DNA from: Methylovirgula sp. 4M-Z18
GTDB lineage: Bacteria > Pseudomonadota > Alphaproteobacteria > Rhizobiales > Beijerinckiaceae
Length of the DNA stretch: 64,000 nucleotides
Direction of reading: 5' to 3'
Assembly: GCF_037890675.1 (NCBI RefSeq)
Contig: NZ_CP149575.1
Location: 62,001 to 126,000 of the forward strand
This document shows positions 37,523 through 45,435 of this stretch, one piece after another. A program made the position numbers and the translations under genes. The notes beneath the pieces were generated by a model. That model was not told where the DNA came from and did not search any database. It saw only the letters and a list, made by a program, of their open reading frames with translations. Position 1 is the first letter of the stretch. Every line of letters starts with the position of its first letter.

Positions 37523-38032
37523 ATGAGTGTACGTGATCTGATCCCATGGAACCGTGGCAACAATCAGCGACCGATGATCTATCGCGGCGACGACATGGAC
37601 CCGTTTCTGTCGTTGCATCGCAACGTCAATCGACTATTTGACGAAGTCTTTCGTGGTTTTGACACCCCGTCGGTGTTCGGTCAGTTGATGCCCAACAACG
37701 GTGTTTGGCCCAGCGTCGAATTCTCTGAAACCGATAAGGAAATCCGTGTGACGGCCGAGGTGCCAGGTCTCGAGGAAAAGGACATCGAGGTGCTGCTGGA
37801 AGATGGCGTCCTGACACTTCGCGGCGAGAAGAAATCGGAGACCGAAGACAAGAATCGTCAATTCAGTGAACGCTACTATGGGCGATTCGAACGGCGCCTT
37901 GCTCTTGGTTGCGAGGTCGACGAAAACAAGGTTGCGGCGACTTTCAAAAACGGCGTGCTCACCGTGACGCTGCCGAAGACCGAAAAGGCTCAGACGAACG
38001 CCAAGCATATTGCGATCAACAGCAGCAATTGA
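37523..38032 (+). CDS. Small heat-shock protein Hsp20, second type
   Basis: The 169-aa Hsp20 is of a different class: N-terminal PFLSLHRNVNRLFDEVFRGF, crystallin domain WPSVEFSETDKEIRVTAEVP / GLEEKDIEVLLEDGVLTLRG, RRLALGCEVDENKVAATFKN / GVLTVTLPKTE, and a C-terminal HIAI anchor. ATG 37523 with AAAGGAAA upstream is preferred to the GTG 3 bp earlier. It lies 83 bp after the first hsp20, and a CTCCCATC/GATGGGGAG hairpin lies between them, so the two may be cotranscribed. No clear ROSE hairpin is seen before this gene. Confidence 0.93.
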   Translation: MSVRDLIPWNRGNNQRPMIYRGDDMDPFLSLHRNVNRLFDEVFRGFDTPSVFGQLMPNNGVWPSVEFSETDKEIRVTAEVPGLEEKDIEVLLEDGVLTLRGEKKSETEDKNRQFSERYYGRFERRLALGCEVDENKVAATFKNGVLTVTLPKTEKAQTNAKHIAINSSN

Positions 38033-38120
38033 GCAGATAAATCGACAAGCTGACCGGATGCGTGCCCGCGCATCCGGCGGCGTCCTTCTCGAGAGGGAAG
38101 GTGTCGAGGACGAAGCTCAA

Positions 38121-38345
38121 GATGTCTTGAAAGATGACAACCTTTCGGCAAGTGAAAAGCGTGCGATTCTTTGATCCTGGGTATCCGATATCTATGCCGT
38201 CGAGTCCCAGCCCGGGCTCTGCAACGTGCCGGGAGTTTGCCGGCCTCTCTTTCTCGACGACATCTTGGCAGTGCTGATGAAGCTGAGCGACGATGATCCA
38301 CCACCACGCGGTGGGGCTGCGGCATGCGGCCATTGCAGTTTTACA
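38121..38345 (+). pseudogene. Decayed paralogue of the 36155 small protein
   Basis: In one frame the codons read DVLKDDNLSASEKRAIL, a TGA stop at 38172-38174, then SWVSDIYAVESQPGLCNVPG / VCRPLFLDDILAVLMKLSDD. This matches the intact protein (DEVLKDDALDLEEKRAIL-S-SWVSDACAVESVPALRQPP, DEIMEALRRLDE). The stop replaces a Ser codon (TCA to TGA would do it). No start codon or N-terminal third is preserved. Both copies are next to hsp20 genes, suggesting duplication of a heat-shock gene pair. Confidence 0.75.
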
Positions 38346-38777
38346 AGCTCTGCATGGGATCGTTCCGGTCGCAGCGCACTCAAGAGAGAAGTGCTAAAGG
38401 AAGACATTATGGATCAATACCACTTTCATCCACCTTGTATGAGTCGCTGCCGGCTCGTGCCTTACGCTTCTTCCAAATCAAGAGGATTTGTCCATAGGAA
38501 TATCGGGGGTCGTTCCATCAGCCGAACGCTGCGTGCAAAAAACGTCCAGTGCCGGAGGAAATTGAATTGAACCGACACGTTTAGCACGTGCACGTTCTGG
38601 CCTGAAGCCAGAGGTGTGCTACCGAAAGCAGCCCGTTGCTTTCATCCTAGGTGCCAGCACAGGATAGCCAGTTTATTCCGTGTGCTGGCGAAATCTGCAA
38701 CCTCTCAGCCAACTTGATACACATCTTGAAAATCGGATGGCTGTTCTTTGTAACTTCTGCGGGAGAAGAAAAAACAA
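38346..38777. other. Gap with no supportable gene
   Basis: Short ORFs here lack family similarity and good ribosome sites. A 162-bp ORF from ATG 38409 (MDQYHFHPPCMSRC) has an AAGGAAGA site but no recognisable features and is left unannotated. Confidence 0.3.
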
Positions 38778-39209
38778 ATGGAACCAAGCATTCAGATTGA
38801 TCAAGTGAAGCTTGAGGAATTGATCGTGCGCGTCAAGGAGGGTGAAGGACGTGACCAAGCATTGGATTGCGAAATCGCCATTTCTCTGCAGTATGTCCCG
38901 GATGCAATGGCAAAATTCAGTAATGTAAGAGCGCATCCGACGTCGCGATATAGCATGTTATACGACTCACCGATACGGGAGGGTGCCACCACCTTTATTC
39001 CCCTGCTGACATCGTCACTTGATGCAGTCGAAAAGCTCAGAGCTTGGGGAGTCGCAAATTGGATAATTGACGTATTACACGTAAGAAACGGCGAGTATAT
39101 TGTACGAGCCGCCTCCGACACTGGGGCCACCATTCAAGCCACAGCACGTACGGAAGCGCGCGCGAGACTCGCTTCTGTGCTTCAGGCGTTCAAACAACCA
39201 AGGGATTAA
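38778..39209 (+). CDS. Hypothetical protein resembling phage ABA-sandwich proteins
   Basis: The 143-aa product begins with a short helix LEELIVRVKEGEGRDQALDC and an E-I-A-I hydrophobic strand. It then has the arrangement FIPLLTSSLDAVEKLRAWGV, NWIIDVLHVRNGEYIVRAAS and EARARLASVLQAFK. The order (small N-terminal helix, xxxTSSLDAA motif, W-rich strand, Ala-rich terminal helix) resembles the ABA-sandwich proteins seen in phages and rhizobial accessory DNA. The match is by eye only. It may be a prophage leftover. Function unknown. Confidence 0.6.
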   Translation: MEPSIQIDQVKLEELIVRVKEGEGRDQALDCEIAISLQYVPDAMAKFSNVRAHPTSRYSMLYDSPIREGATTFIPLLTSSLDAVEKLRAWGVANWIIDVLHVRNGEYIVRAASDTGATIQATARTEARARLASVLQAFKQPRD

Positions 39210-39449
39210 AGATGGTTTTGTTTCCTCGCTTGCAATTGATCTTTTCTAAGCAGACAAGGGCGACAGCCGAGGCGTGTCATCCAGCAACCATGCAATCGCT
39301 CGGTCGAGGAGGGCAGGTCCGTCCCGTCCAGTGCAAAGGAGCGGATGCTCCCTCGAGCACTAAGACGTCAGATTGTCACAACCGGACAAACGCGAGACGG
39401 CCGAGTTCTGTAGTCGTCGCGTTCGGTGCATAGCTCACTGACAACAGCA

Positions 39450-39656
39450 ATGACACACCCGTTGGTCGAAAAAGCGAAGTCGGAATTGGAACAAGCACAA
39501 GTGCAGCTTGAAGCTGCGCTTCGCGCGTGGGATGTGAGCGTTTCTGAATTGTGGCGGACTTCACTAGCACTCACGCAAGCCCAGAAACGAGTGACATACG
39601 CGCACGAACTGTTGCGAGATGCTCTGAACGCGGCGAGTGAATCCGACAAGAAATAG
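39450..39656 (+). CDS. Small coiled-coil hypothetical protein
   Basis: The 68-aa ORF from ATG 39450 (MTHPLVEKAKSELEQAQVQL) continues with heptad-like hydrophobics to LRDALNAASESDKK. Composition looks protein-like, but no strong ribosome site is visible and no family is recognised. Confidence 0.4.
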   Translation: MTHPLVEKAKSELEQAQVQLEAALRAWDVSVSELWRTSLALTQAQKRVTYAHELLRDALNAASESDKK

Positions 39657-39869
39657 CATTCGCGCAAAGGTCTCTGGTAACAGTCAAGTATACATCGATT
39701 TTCCGAGATGCGAGGCATTGCCGCTGACGTCTGGACGCGGCGGTCGGCGCACTATTTGGATCCACAGGCGTCCGGACAGGACAGAAGACGTCGGGGTTTG
39801 ATTACGCGATGCGGAACTGTTTGGCCAGGAACCTGTCGAACAGTCCAGCGGGTGCGAACCGGCGCAGCA

Positions 39870-40126
39870 GGCTCGGCGCGGATGTGGTGATCGACTACAC
39901 CAGCCAGGACGTCGAGCAAGTTCTCTCAGGCTACGATGTGGTGCTGAACAGCCAGGATCCGGAGACGCTTGCGAAAACTCTAAGCGTCCTCAAGCGGGGC
40001 GGCCATCTCGTCTCTATTTCGGGCCCACCGGACCCGGCATTCGCGAAAGATCTTGGGCTGAACGCGCTCTTGATGCTTGTCGTTCGTCTATTGAGCCGAA
40101 GCGTGCAAAAAAGGCAAAGAGTCTAG
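39870..40126 (+). pseudogene. Zinc-type/quinone oxidoreductase (MDR) fragment
   Basis: The frame reads LGADVVIDYTSQDVEQVLSG, YDVVLNSQDPETLAKTLSVL, KRGGHLVSISGPPDPAFAKD and LGLNALLMLVVRLLSRSVQK. This is the NAD(P)-domain half of an MDR/quinone oxidoreductase. The N-terminal catalytic domain is absent. Near the A run at ~40107 the native reading (KKAKSLG) continues in another frame, so it is also frameshifted, then lost. It lies between unknown genes and IS passenger debris. Confidence 0.75.
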
Positions 40127-40177
40127 GGAGTATAAAAAAGCTGGGGGTGCTGGGCGCCTTGGGTTAGCGTTGCGGCC

Positions 40178-40777
40178 ATGTCTGACGATTGCAAATCTGG
40201 CGTGTACCAGCTCAAGGTGAGCTTGCGAGGGATTTCGCCGATGATATGGCGGCGGCTGCTCGTGCCGGAACAAATGACACTTTTCGATCTGCACCGAGCG
40301 ATCCAGATCACGCTCGGCTGGGAAGATTACCATCTGCACGCGTTCAAGCTGCACGGTCGCTATTATGGCACGACACACGCCGGCGAACGCCATCGCGATG
40401 CGTCAGGCCGTCAAATCACTCTTGCGGACCTTCAATTACGTCTCCGCTAGCGAATTCTATACGAATACGACTTCGGCGACCAATGGGAGCACGAGATCAG
40501 GGTCGAGGCCAAGCTGGAGCGCAAGGATACCAAGATCTATCCGGTCTGCATAGGCGGCGCACGCGCTGGTCCACCCGAAGATATCGGTGGCCCGAACGGT
40601 TACTATGGGCTTCTCGATCGCCTCCCAGCGGACTCCTACGGTTGGCTTAGTGGCGACGCCGACGAAGACGATTTCGATGACGATGGCGGGTTATCCGACT
40701 ACGATGCCGAGCGCTTCAGCCGGCACGAGGTGAATGCCGCACTGAAGCACGAACTGGGGTCTGTCACCGAAGGCTAA
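40178..40777 (+). pseudogene. pRiA4b ORF-3-like IS passenger protein, one in-frame stop
   Basis: The protein reads from ATG 40178 (QLKVSLRGISPMIWRRLLVP, DLHRAIQITLGWEDYHLHAF) to a TAG at 40448-40450. It resumes in the same frame (RILYEYDFGDQWEHEIRVEA, CIGGARAGPPEDIGGPNGYY, acidic tail) to TAA at 40775-40777. A single nonsense mutation therefore splits an otherwise complete ~199-aa pRiA4b ORF-3/TnpR-like protein, known as an IS passenger. The following ISKra4-type transposase start, 60 bp downstream, suggests both belonged to one insertion sequence. Confidence 0.85.
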
Positions 40778-40837
40778 TTGACGGAGACGCACGGCCGCTC
40801 CGTGTGCTTTCATCTCCATACTGACGAGGAGGTGAGG

Positions 40838-41286
40838 ATGCAGTTTGCCATTCAACTCGTGATCCATGGCGGGAGCGCTATGGTCGAAACGCAGGAGGTC
40901 GCCACAATCGAGCGGGCAGACGGCGGGTTGTCGATCGACGAGATCGGCCTGACGCTCGAAGAAGTGAAGAGGACCTTAGCCTCGCTACAGGTCGCGATAA
41001 CCGAAGCGCAGGCGATTGATTATCGTAGGCGCCAGCGACCTTGTCCCGGCTGCCGCCGCCTCCGGCGGCTCAAGGACAATCGCACAGTTACGGTTCGCAC
41101 GTGCCTTGGAAAGCTTGCGCTGCCAAGCCCAAGATACGAGCACTGCAGATGCCAGTCTGGATCTGGGGCTATCGCGCCGGTGGTGGCCGCTCTGCCCGAA
41201 CGTGTTACGCCCGATCTGCTTGCGCTTGAGGCGCGTTGGGCTTCGCTTGCAGCCTACGGTGTCACTGCCGCTCTGCTGGCCGACGT
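40838..41286 (+). pseudogene. ISKra4-family transposase, N-terminal fragment
   Basis: ATG 40838 follows a strong GAGGAGGTGAGG site. The product begins MQFAIQLVIHGGSAMVETQE, has a Cys-rich zinc-ribbon-like part (RPCPGCRRLRRLKDN ... YEHCRC) and ends at ALLADV. The tniAB transposon's terminal repeat then starts within the next codon. The DDE domain is missing, so this is an N-terminal remnant cut by that transposon. Translation would run into the transposon to 41377. Confidence 0.75.
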
Positions 41287-41415
41287 TGTCGATTTGCAGT
41301 TCATGATGAGACTGGGATGTTTAATTCGATCAATGGCTTGCGTGAGACTGGGTAGTAGACCTTTGCAGTTCATATGAGACTGGAGCACCTCGTTTTTGCA
41401 GTTCATTTGAGATTG
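41287..41415 (+). repeat. Left-end transposase-binding repeats
   Basis: Three copies of TTTGCAGTTCATnTGAGACT start at 41293, 41362 and 41395, the third with GAGATT. A half copy TGAGACTGG lies at 41343. Asymmetric arrays of such ~22-bp sites are the TniA/TnsB-type binding sites of this family. Confidence 0.8.
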
Positions 41416-41447
41416 ATCGACCGGTCCATGAACCGTAATCTCCTCGG

Positions 41448-43076
41448 ATGAAGTCGGGCACGACAGACACTTCCGAGGAGGCTCGCCGGCAAGAAGCCGG
41501 ACGACGGGATGCCTTGTTGCGCCGGCTATTGCATGCATCGGGATGGCAGGTTACGCGCGAGATTGCCACGATTGCCCGCGAGGAGCTTGGAATCCCTCGT
41601 TCGACGTTGTTTCGCCTGGTTGCCCGATTTCGCAAATCTAAGCGCTCCTCAAGCCTTTTACCCAAGCCCGTCGGAACGCCTCACGGCGCCAAGCGCTTGG
41701 ACATCAGGGTCGAGTCCATCATTTCAGAGATGATTGACCGGTTTTGGCTCCGGCGCGAACGCCCCTCGATGTCGGCGTTGATGCAACGCCTAATCGATGC
41801 CTGCCAAGTTGAAGGGCTCCGTCCACCAAACCGACGCACCGTCAAATGTCGAGTAGACGAACTCGAGCGCGGCCTTGTTGTACGTAGACGAGGGGAGGGG
41901 GATGTTGCCTCAACTGTGTCCAGCCCTGGATCCTATTCCGCAAGTTCAGCAAACGAAGTTTGGCAGATTGACCATACCCTTGTGGACGTGATCATCGTCG
42001 ACGAGCAGCTTCGCAAGCCAATAGGGCGCCCTGTCCTGACAATCGCCATCGATGTCTGCACACGAATGGTCGCTGGGTTCTATCTGTCGCTCGACCCGCC
42101 ATCAAGCGTCTCGGTTGGGTTGTGTCTACTACATGCGGCTTACGACAAGACAAGCTGGATGGCCGAACGTGGTCTTGATCTAACCTGGCCAATTTCAGGA
42201 CTTCCATCCATCCTGCACTGTGACAATGGCGCCGAATTTCATTCGAAAGCGTTGCAAAACGCATGCCGTGAATACGGCATGAAATTGCAATTCAGGCCCC
42301 CCGCGACACCGCGGTTCGGCGGGCATATAGAACGGTTGATTGGTACGGTGATGGGAGCGGTCCATATCCTGCCCGGAACCACTTTCTCCAACATAAAGGC
42401 GCGAGGCGATTATGACGCTGAGGGCAGGGCGACCTTCACGCTGCGAGAACTCGAAGCTTGGCTGACTTTACAGATTGCTGGAGTCTATCATCACCGTATC
42501 CATTCCAGCTTGCTACGACCGCCCGTGAATGTTTGGCAAGACCTGCAAGGCAAAGTCGATTTTGACCTTCCGCCTGATCGCATGGCATTTTGGACGTCCT
42601 TTCTGCCTTCAATCGAGCGGCGTCTGTCGAAGGATGGCATCCATTTCGAAAAAATTCGCTATTGGTCTGATGCGTTGTCACGAGATATTGGCCGCGGCAG
42701 TCGGTTGACCGTAAGATACGATCCGCGAGACCTTTCCCGCATATTCGTTCGTCAATCTGGTGGCCATTTTGTAGAAGCGCGCTACCGCAATCTTGCATAT
42801 CCACCAGTAACCTGGTGGGAATGGCGACATACCAAAAGGCACTTGTATGAGCAGGGCAAGCGGGAGCTCAGCGAGGCGACTATTTTTAGCAGCTTGGCCC
42901 ATCAGCGCCGTATCGAGGATGCGGCCAGTCTTGCAAGTACATCTGCCCGACGAAAGATCGCTCGGCGACCTTCCAAAGACGAGAATCCTTCGGACTCAAT
43001 GCCCATAAAAATAACCGGGATCGATACCGCGAAGGTTTCGGGGGAGGGAGACGATGATATGGAGTTCTGGGAATGA
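41448..43076 (+). CDS. tniA: Mu-type DDE transposase TniA-like
   Basis: The 542-aa transposase has an N-terminal HTH region (ELGIPRSTLFRLVARFR), then an integrase core with WQIDHTLVDVIIVDEQLRKP (Asp ~174), LPSILHCDNGAEFHSKALQN (Asp ~259) and FGGHIERLIGTVMG (Glu ~295). This spacing is DD(35)E. A Mu-C-like beta-barrel follows (LTVRYDPRDLSRIFVRQ) and a basic C-terminus. These are the features of Tn402/Tn552-family TniA. The stop overlaps tniB (ATGA). The gene is intact, so the element may be active. Confidence 0.93.
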   Translation: MKSGTTDTSEEARRQEAGRRDALLRRLLHASGWQVTREIATIAREELGIPRSTLFRLVARFRKSKRSSSLLPKPVGTPHGAKRLDIRVESIISEMIDRFWLRRERPSMSALMQRLIDACQVEGLRPPNRRTVKCRVDELERGLVVRRRGEGDVASTVSSPGSYSASSANEVWQIDHTLVDVIIVDEQLRKPIGRPVLTIAIDVCTRMVAGFYLSLDPPSSVSVGLCLLHAAYDKTSWMAERGLDLTWPISGLPSILHCDNGAEFHSKALQNACREYGMKLQFRPPATPRFGGHIERLIGTVMGAVHILPGTTFSNIKARGDYDAEGRATFTLRELEAWLTLQIAGVYHHRIHSSLLRPPVNVWQDLQGKVDFDLPPDRMAFWTSFLPSIERRLSKDGIHFEKIRYWSDALSRDIGRGSRLTVRYDPRDLSRIFVRQSGGHFVEARYRNLAYPPVTWWEWRHTKRHLYEQGKRELSEATIFSSLAHQRRIEDAASLASTSARRKIARRPSKDENPSDSMPIKITGIDTAKVSGEGDDDMEFWE

Positions 43077-43969
43077 CGCAGTTCGATCCATCTCTTCTGC
43101 CGCATCTTGCCCCCAGCGCGGCGGCTGTGGCGCAGCTGCAGGATGACCTGCGCATTCGCGCAGTTCGAACAGAACGGTGGGTAGGCTTTTCACGTGCCCG
43201 GCATGTACTCGAACATCTGCAGTCCCTCCGGGATGACCCACCATCGACCCGGCCGCCAGGGATTGCAGTTTTTGCTCATAGCGGCATGGGCAAGACCATG
43301 CTTGTAGAGAAATTTCGTCGGAACAATCCACCGACCAACCATCTTGCTCACGGAGTGGAGTCAACCCCCGTGATTTCCATCACGCTGACCTCGCGGCCCA
43401 ATGAACGTCGTATTTACGCGCAGCTCTTGGCTGCGCTGGATATCGGCATCGACCAGCGCGCGGCAACCCTCGCCGACCTGGAGGGCAGAGCTGTACGTTT
43501 GCTCAAACAGGCCGGTGTTCGGGTCCTTGTGTTCGATGAGATCCACAATCTCTTGGCTGGAAGTCCGCGGGAGCAACGCGTCGTCCTGCAGCTTCTCCGT
43601 TTCCTCAGCAACGAATTGAAAGCCTCGCTTGTCTGCCTGGGCATCGCCGAAGCCCGCGAAGCGATCGCTGGTGATGTCCAGCTCGCTCGCCGTCTGGACC
43701 AAATCGCGTTGCCACGATGGAAAGCAGACGCCGAGTTCCAGGCGTTAATATCGGCGGTTCTGCGCAGCCTACCTCTCAGGCACCCATCCGCACTCTCAGC
43801 GCAGAGCATTCGCCATATCGCTCGCGTCTCCGAAGGAATTACCGCAAAAATCTTCTCGATGATGAACCAACTCGCCATCGAGGCTATCCGCAATGGAACC
43901 GACCGCATCATCGACGATGCAGTGGAGGCGTGGAAACCCGCGATCGAGAAAGAGGCCGCGTTCGCTTGA
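43073..43969 (+). CDS. tniB: AAA+ transposition ATPase TniB-like
   Basis: The 298-aa ATPase has the family N-terminus (RTERWVGFSRARHVLEHLQS), Walker A FAHSGMGKTMLVEKF near residue 70, Walker B VRVLVFDEIHNLLAG near 155 and sensor LVCLGIAEAREAIAGD. TniB activates TniA and guides target choice. Its ATG overlaps the tniA stop. It ends just before the right-end repeats, leaving no room for further genes. Confidence 0.93.
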   Translation: MTQFDPSLLPHLAPSAAAVAQLQDDLRIRAVRTERWVGFSRARHVLEHLQSLRDDPPSTRPPGIAVFAHSGMGKTMLVEKFRRNNPPTNHLAHGVESTPVISITLTSRPNERRIYAQLLAALDIGIDQRAATLADLEGRAVRLLKQAGVRVLVFDEIHNLLAGSPREQRVVLQLLRFLSNELKASLVCLGIAEAREAIAGDVQLARRLDQIALPRWKADAEFQALISAVLRSLPLRHPSALSAQSIRHIARVSEGITAKIFSMMNQLAIEAIRNGTDRIIDDAVEAWKPAIEKEAAFA

Positions 43970-43970
43970 A

Positions 43971-44070
43971 TTGTGCACTTCATGTGAGACTCGGGCGCGT
44001 CCCGGTCTCACATGAAGTGCAAATCTGATGCCGACAAAGCCCAAGTCTCACCATGAACTACAAAACGACA
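43971..44070 (-). repeat. Right-end transposase-binding repeats
   Basis: One repeat in direct orientation (TTGTGCACTTCATGTGAGAC, from 43971) is followed by two inverted copies (CCGGTCTCACATGAAGTGC from 44002, and AAGTCTCACCATGAACTAC from 44043), ending CGACA at 44070. The terminal repeat contains the ATG that now starts the truncated soxB ORF. Confidence 0.8.
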
Positions 44071-45159
44071 CACGGGGCACGCAATGTAGCAGTGATTGAG
44101 CGCAACTGGCTGGGCGGCGGGAACACTGGCCGCAACACCACGGCGATCCGGTCGAACTACTTCTATCTCGAAAGCACGGCGCTCTATGACCTCTCGCTTC
44201 GGCTCTACGAAAAGCTGGGGCGCGAGCTGAACTACAACATCATGCTGTCGCAGCGCGGCATGATGCAGATCGTATCCAGCCCGGGCGAGATGGAGATGGC
44301 CGCCCGAATGGTCAATGCCATGCAGGTCAACGGAGTGAGCGCCGAACTCCTAGATCTGGCCGAGGTGAAACGGAGGGTGCCGATCTTCAACTACGCGCCG
44401 GACGCCCGTTATCCGGTCTATGGCGCCATCTTCCAGGCTCGCGCCGGCGTCGCCCGGCACGATGCCGTGGCCTGGGGTTACGCCCGTGCCGCCGACCGGC
44501 TGGGCGTGGACATTATCCAGCAATGCGACGTGCAAGAGTTTCTGGTCGAGGGCGGGCGCTGCGTGGGCGTGGCGACCTCGAAGGGCGAGATCCGCGCCGA
44601 CCGCGTCGGCATGGCGGTGGCGGGAAGTTCGGGCGCGCTGGCGGCGAAGGCGGGCTTCCGGCTTCCGATCACCTCCTACACCTTGCAAGCCTGTGTCTCC
44701 GAGCCCGTGAAGCCGATCTTCGACACGGTGCTCGTCTCGCCTATGACCGGCACCTACGTCAGTCAGTCCGACAAGGGCGAAATGGTGATCGGCGGCGGAC
44801 TGGACCGCGTGCCCTCCTACGGCCAGCGCGGCAATCTTCCGCAGCTTGAAACCGTGCTGTCGGGCCTTCTCGAAATGTTCCCGATCTTCCGTCAACTGCG
44901 GCTTTTGCGGCAATGGGGTGGGACGGTGGACGTCACGCCCGACAGTTCGCCCATCTTCGGCGAAAGCCCGCTGCCGGGCCTCTTCATCAACGGCGGCTGG
45001 GGCACCGGCGGCTTCAAGGGCATTCCGGCGGGCGGCACGGTCTTCGCCCATCTCCTCGCCACTGGCGGCCACCACGAAATCAGTCGGCCGTTCGATCTGT
45101 CGCGCTTCCGCAGCGGCCACATGATCGACGAGGCGGCGGGCGCGGGCATTGCGCATTGA
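44053..45159 (+). pseudogene. soxB: Sarcosine oxidase beta subunit, N-terminus replaced by transposon end
   Basis: From 44071 the frame reads HGARNVAVIERNWLGGGNTG / RNTTAIRSNYFYLES and then the rest of a SoxB flavoprotein to EISRPFDLSRFRSGHMIDE. The first ~50-60 residues, including the GxGxxG FAD-binding start, are missing. The ATG and first six codons (MNYKTT) come from the transposon's terminal repeat. FAD binding is probably lost, so the heterotetrameric sarcosine oxidase (N-methylglycine to glycine, formaldehyde and peroxide) is unlikely to work. It is followed by soxD, soxA and soxG in operon order. Confidence 0.88.
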
Positions 45160-45171
45160 AAAGGGCCTAGC

Positions 45172-45435
45172 ATGCAACTCTTCACCTGTCCCTTTTGCGG
45201 GCCGCGAGCCGAGACCGAGTTCCATTTCGGCGGCGACGCGGGCAATCTGCGCCCCGAGGGCGACGTCGAGGCCAATGCCTGGACAGATTATCTCTATTTC
45301 CGCAACAACCGTCGCGGCGCCGCGCGCGAGATCTGGATGCACCTGCCATGTCGCGAAGTCTTCATGATGGAGCGCGACACGCTGACCCATGAGGTCATAG
45401 CGACCGAAGCCCTCGTTCCGGAGGAACAGGCATGA
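45172..45435 (+). CDS. soxD: Sarcosine oxidase delta subunit
   Basis: The 87-aa SoxD protein begins MQLFTCPFCGPRAETEFHFG, with the zinc-ligand CxxC, later AWTDYLYFRNNRRGAAREIW, MHLPCREVFMMERDT with further Cys/His ligands. SoxD is the small zinc-binding subunit of heterotetrameric sarcosine oxidase. It starts 12 bp after soxB and its stop overlaps the soxA start by 4 nt. Length is normal (~90 aa). Confidence 0.92.
   Translation: MQLFTCPFCGPRAETEFHFGGDAGNLRPEGDVEANAWTDYLYFRNNRRGAAREIWMHLPCREVFMMERDTLTHEVIATEALVPEEQA

Larger units (their letters stand above)
41287..44070 (+). mobile_element. TniAB-type (Mu/Tn402-Tn552-like) transposon, complete
   Basis: The element is ~2.78 kb. It begins TGTCGATTTGCAGTTCATG at 41287 and ends with the inverted counterpart (complement TGTCGTTTTGTAGTTCATG) at 44070. 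It encodes a Mu-type DDE transposase and an AAA+ ATPase overlapping by 4 nt, and carries three subterminal repeats at each end. This is the design of Tn402/Tn552-like elements without tniQ, resolvase or cargo. The flanking 5-mers (GACGT and CACGG) do not match. The left flank is an ISKra4 gene and the right flank a sarcosine oxidase gene, so the element now bridges unrelated sequences. Confidence 0.85.

Noticed and set aside
38172-38174. In-frame TGA considered as selenocysteine or readthrough
   Set aside because: The intact paralogue has Ser at this position, the copy lacks a start and N-terminus, and no selenocysteine insertion context is apparent; simple decay explains it.
39212-39433. 73-codon ORF directly after the ABA-sandwich-like gene
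   Set aside because: Low-complexity Ser/Arg/Ala composition and no ribosome site or similarity.
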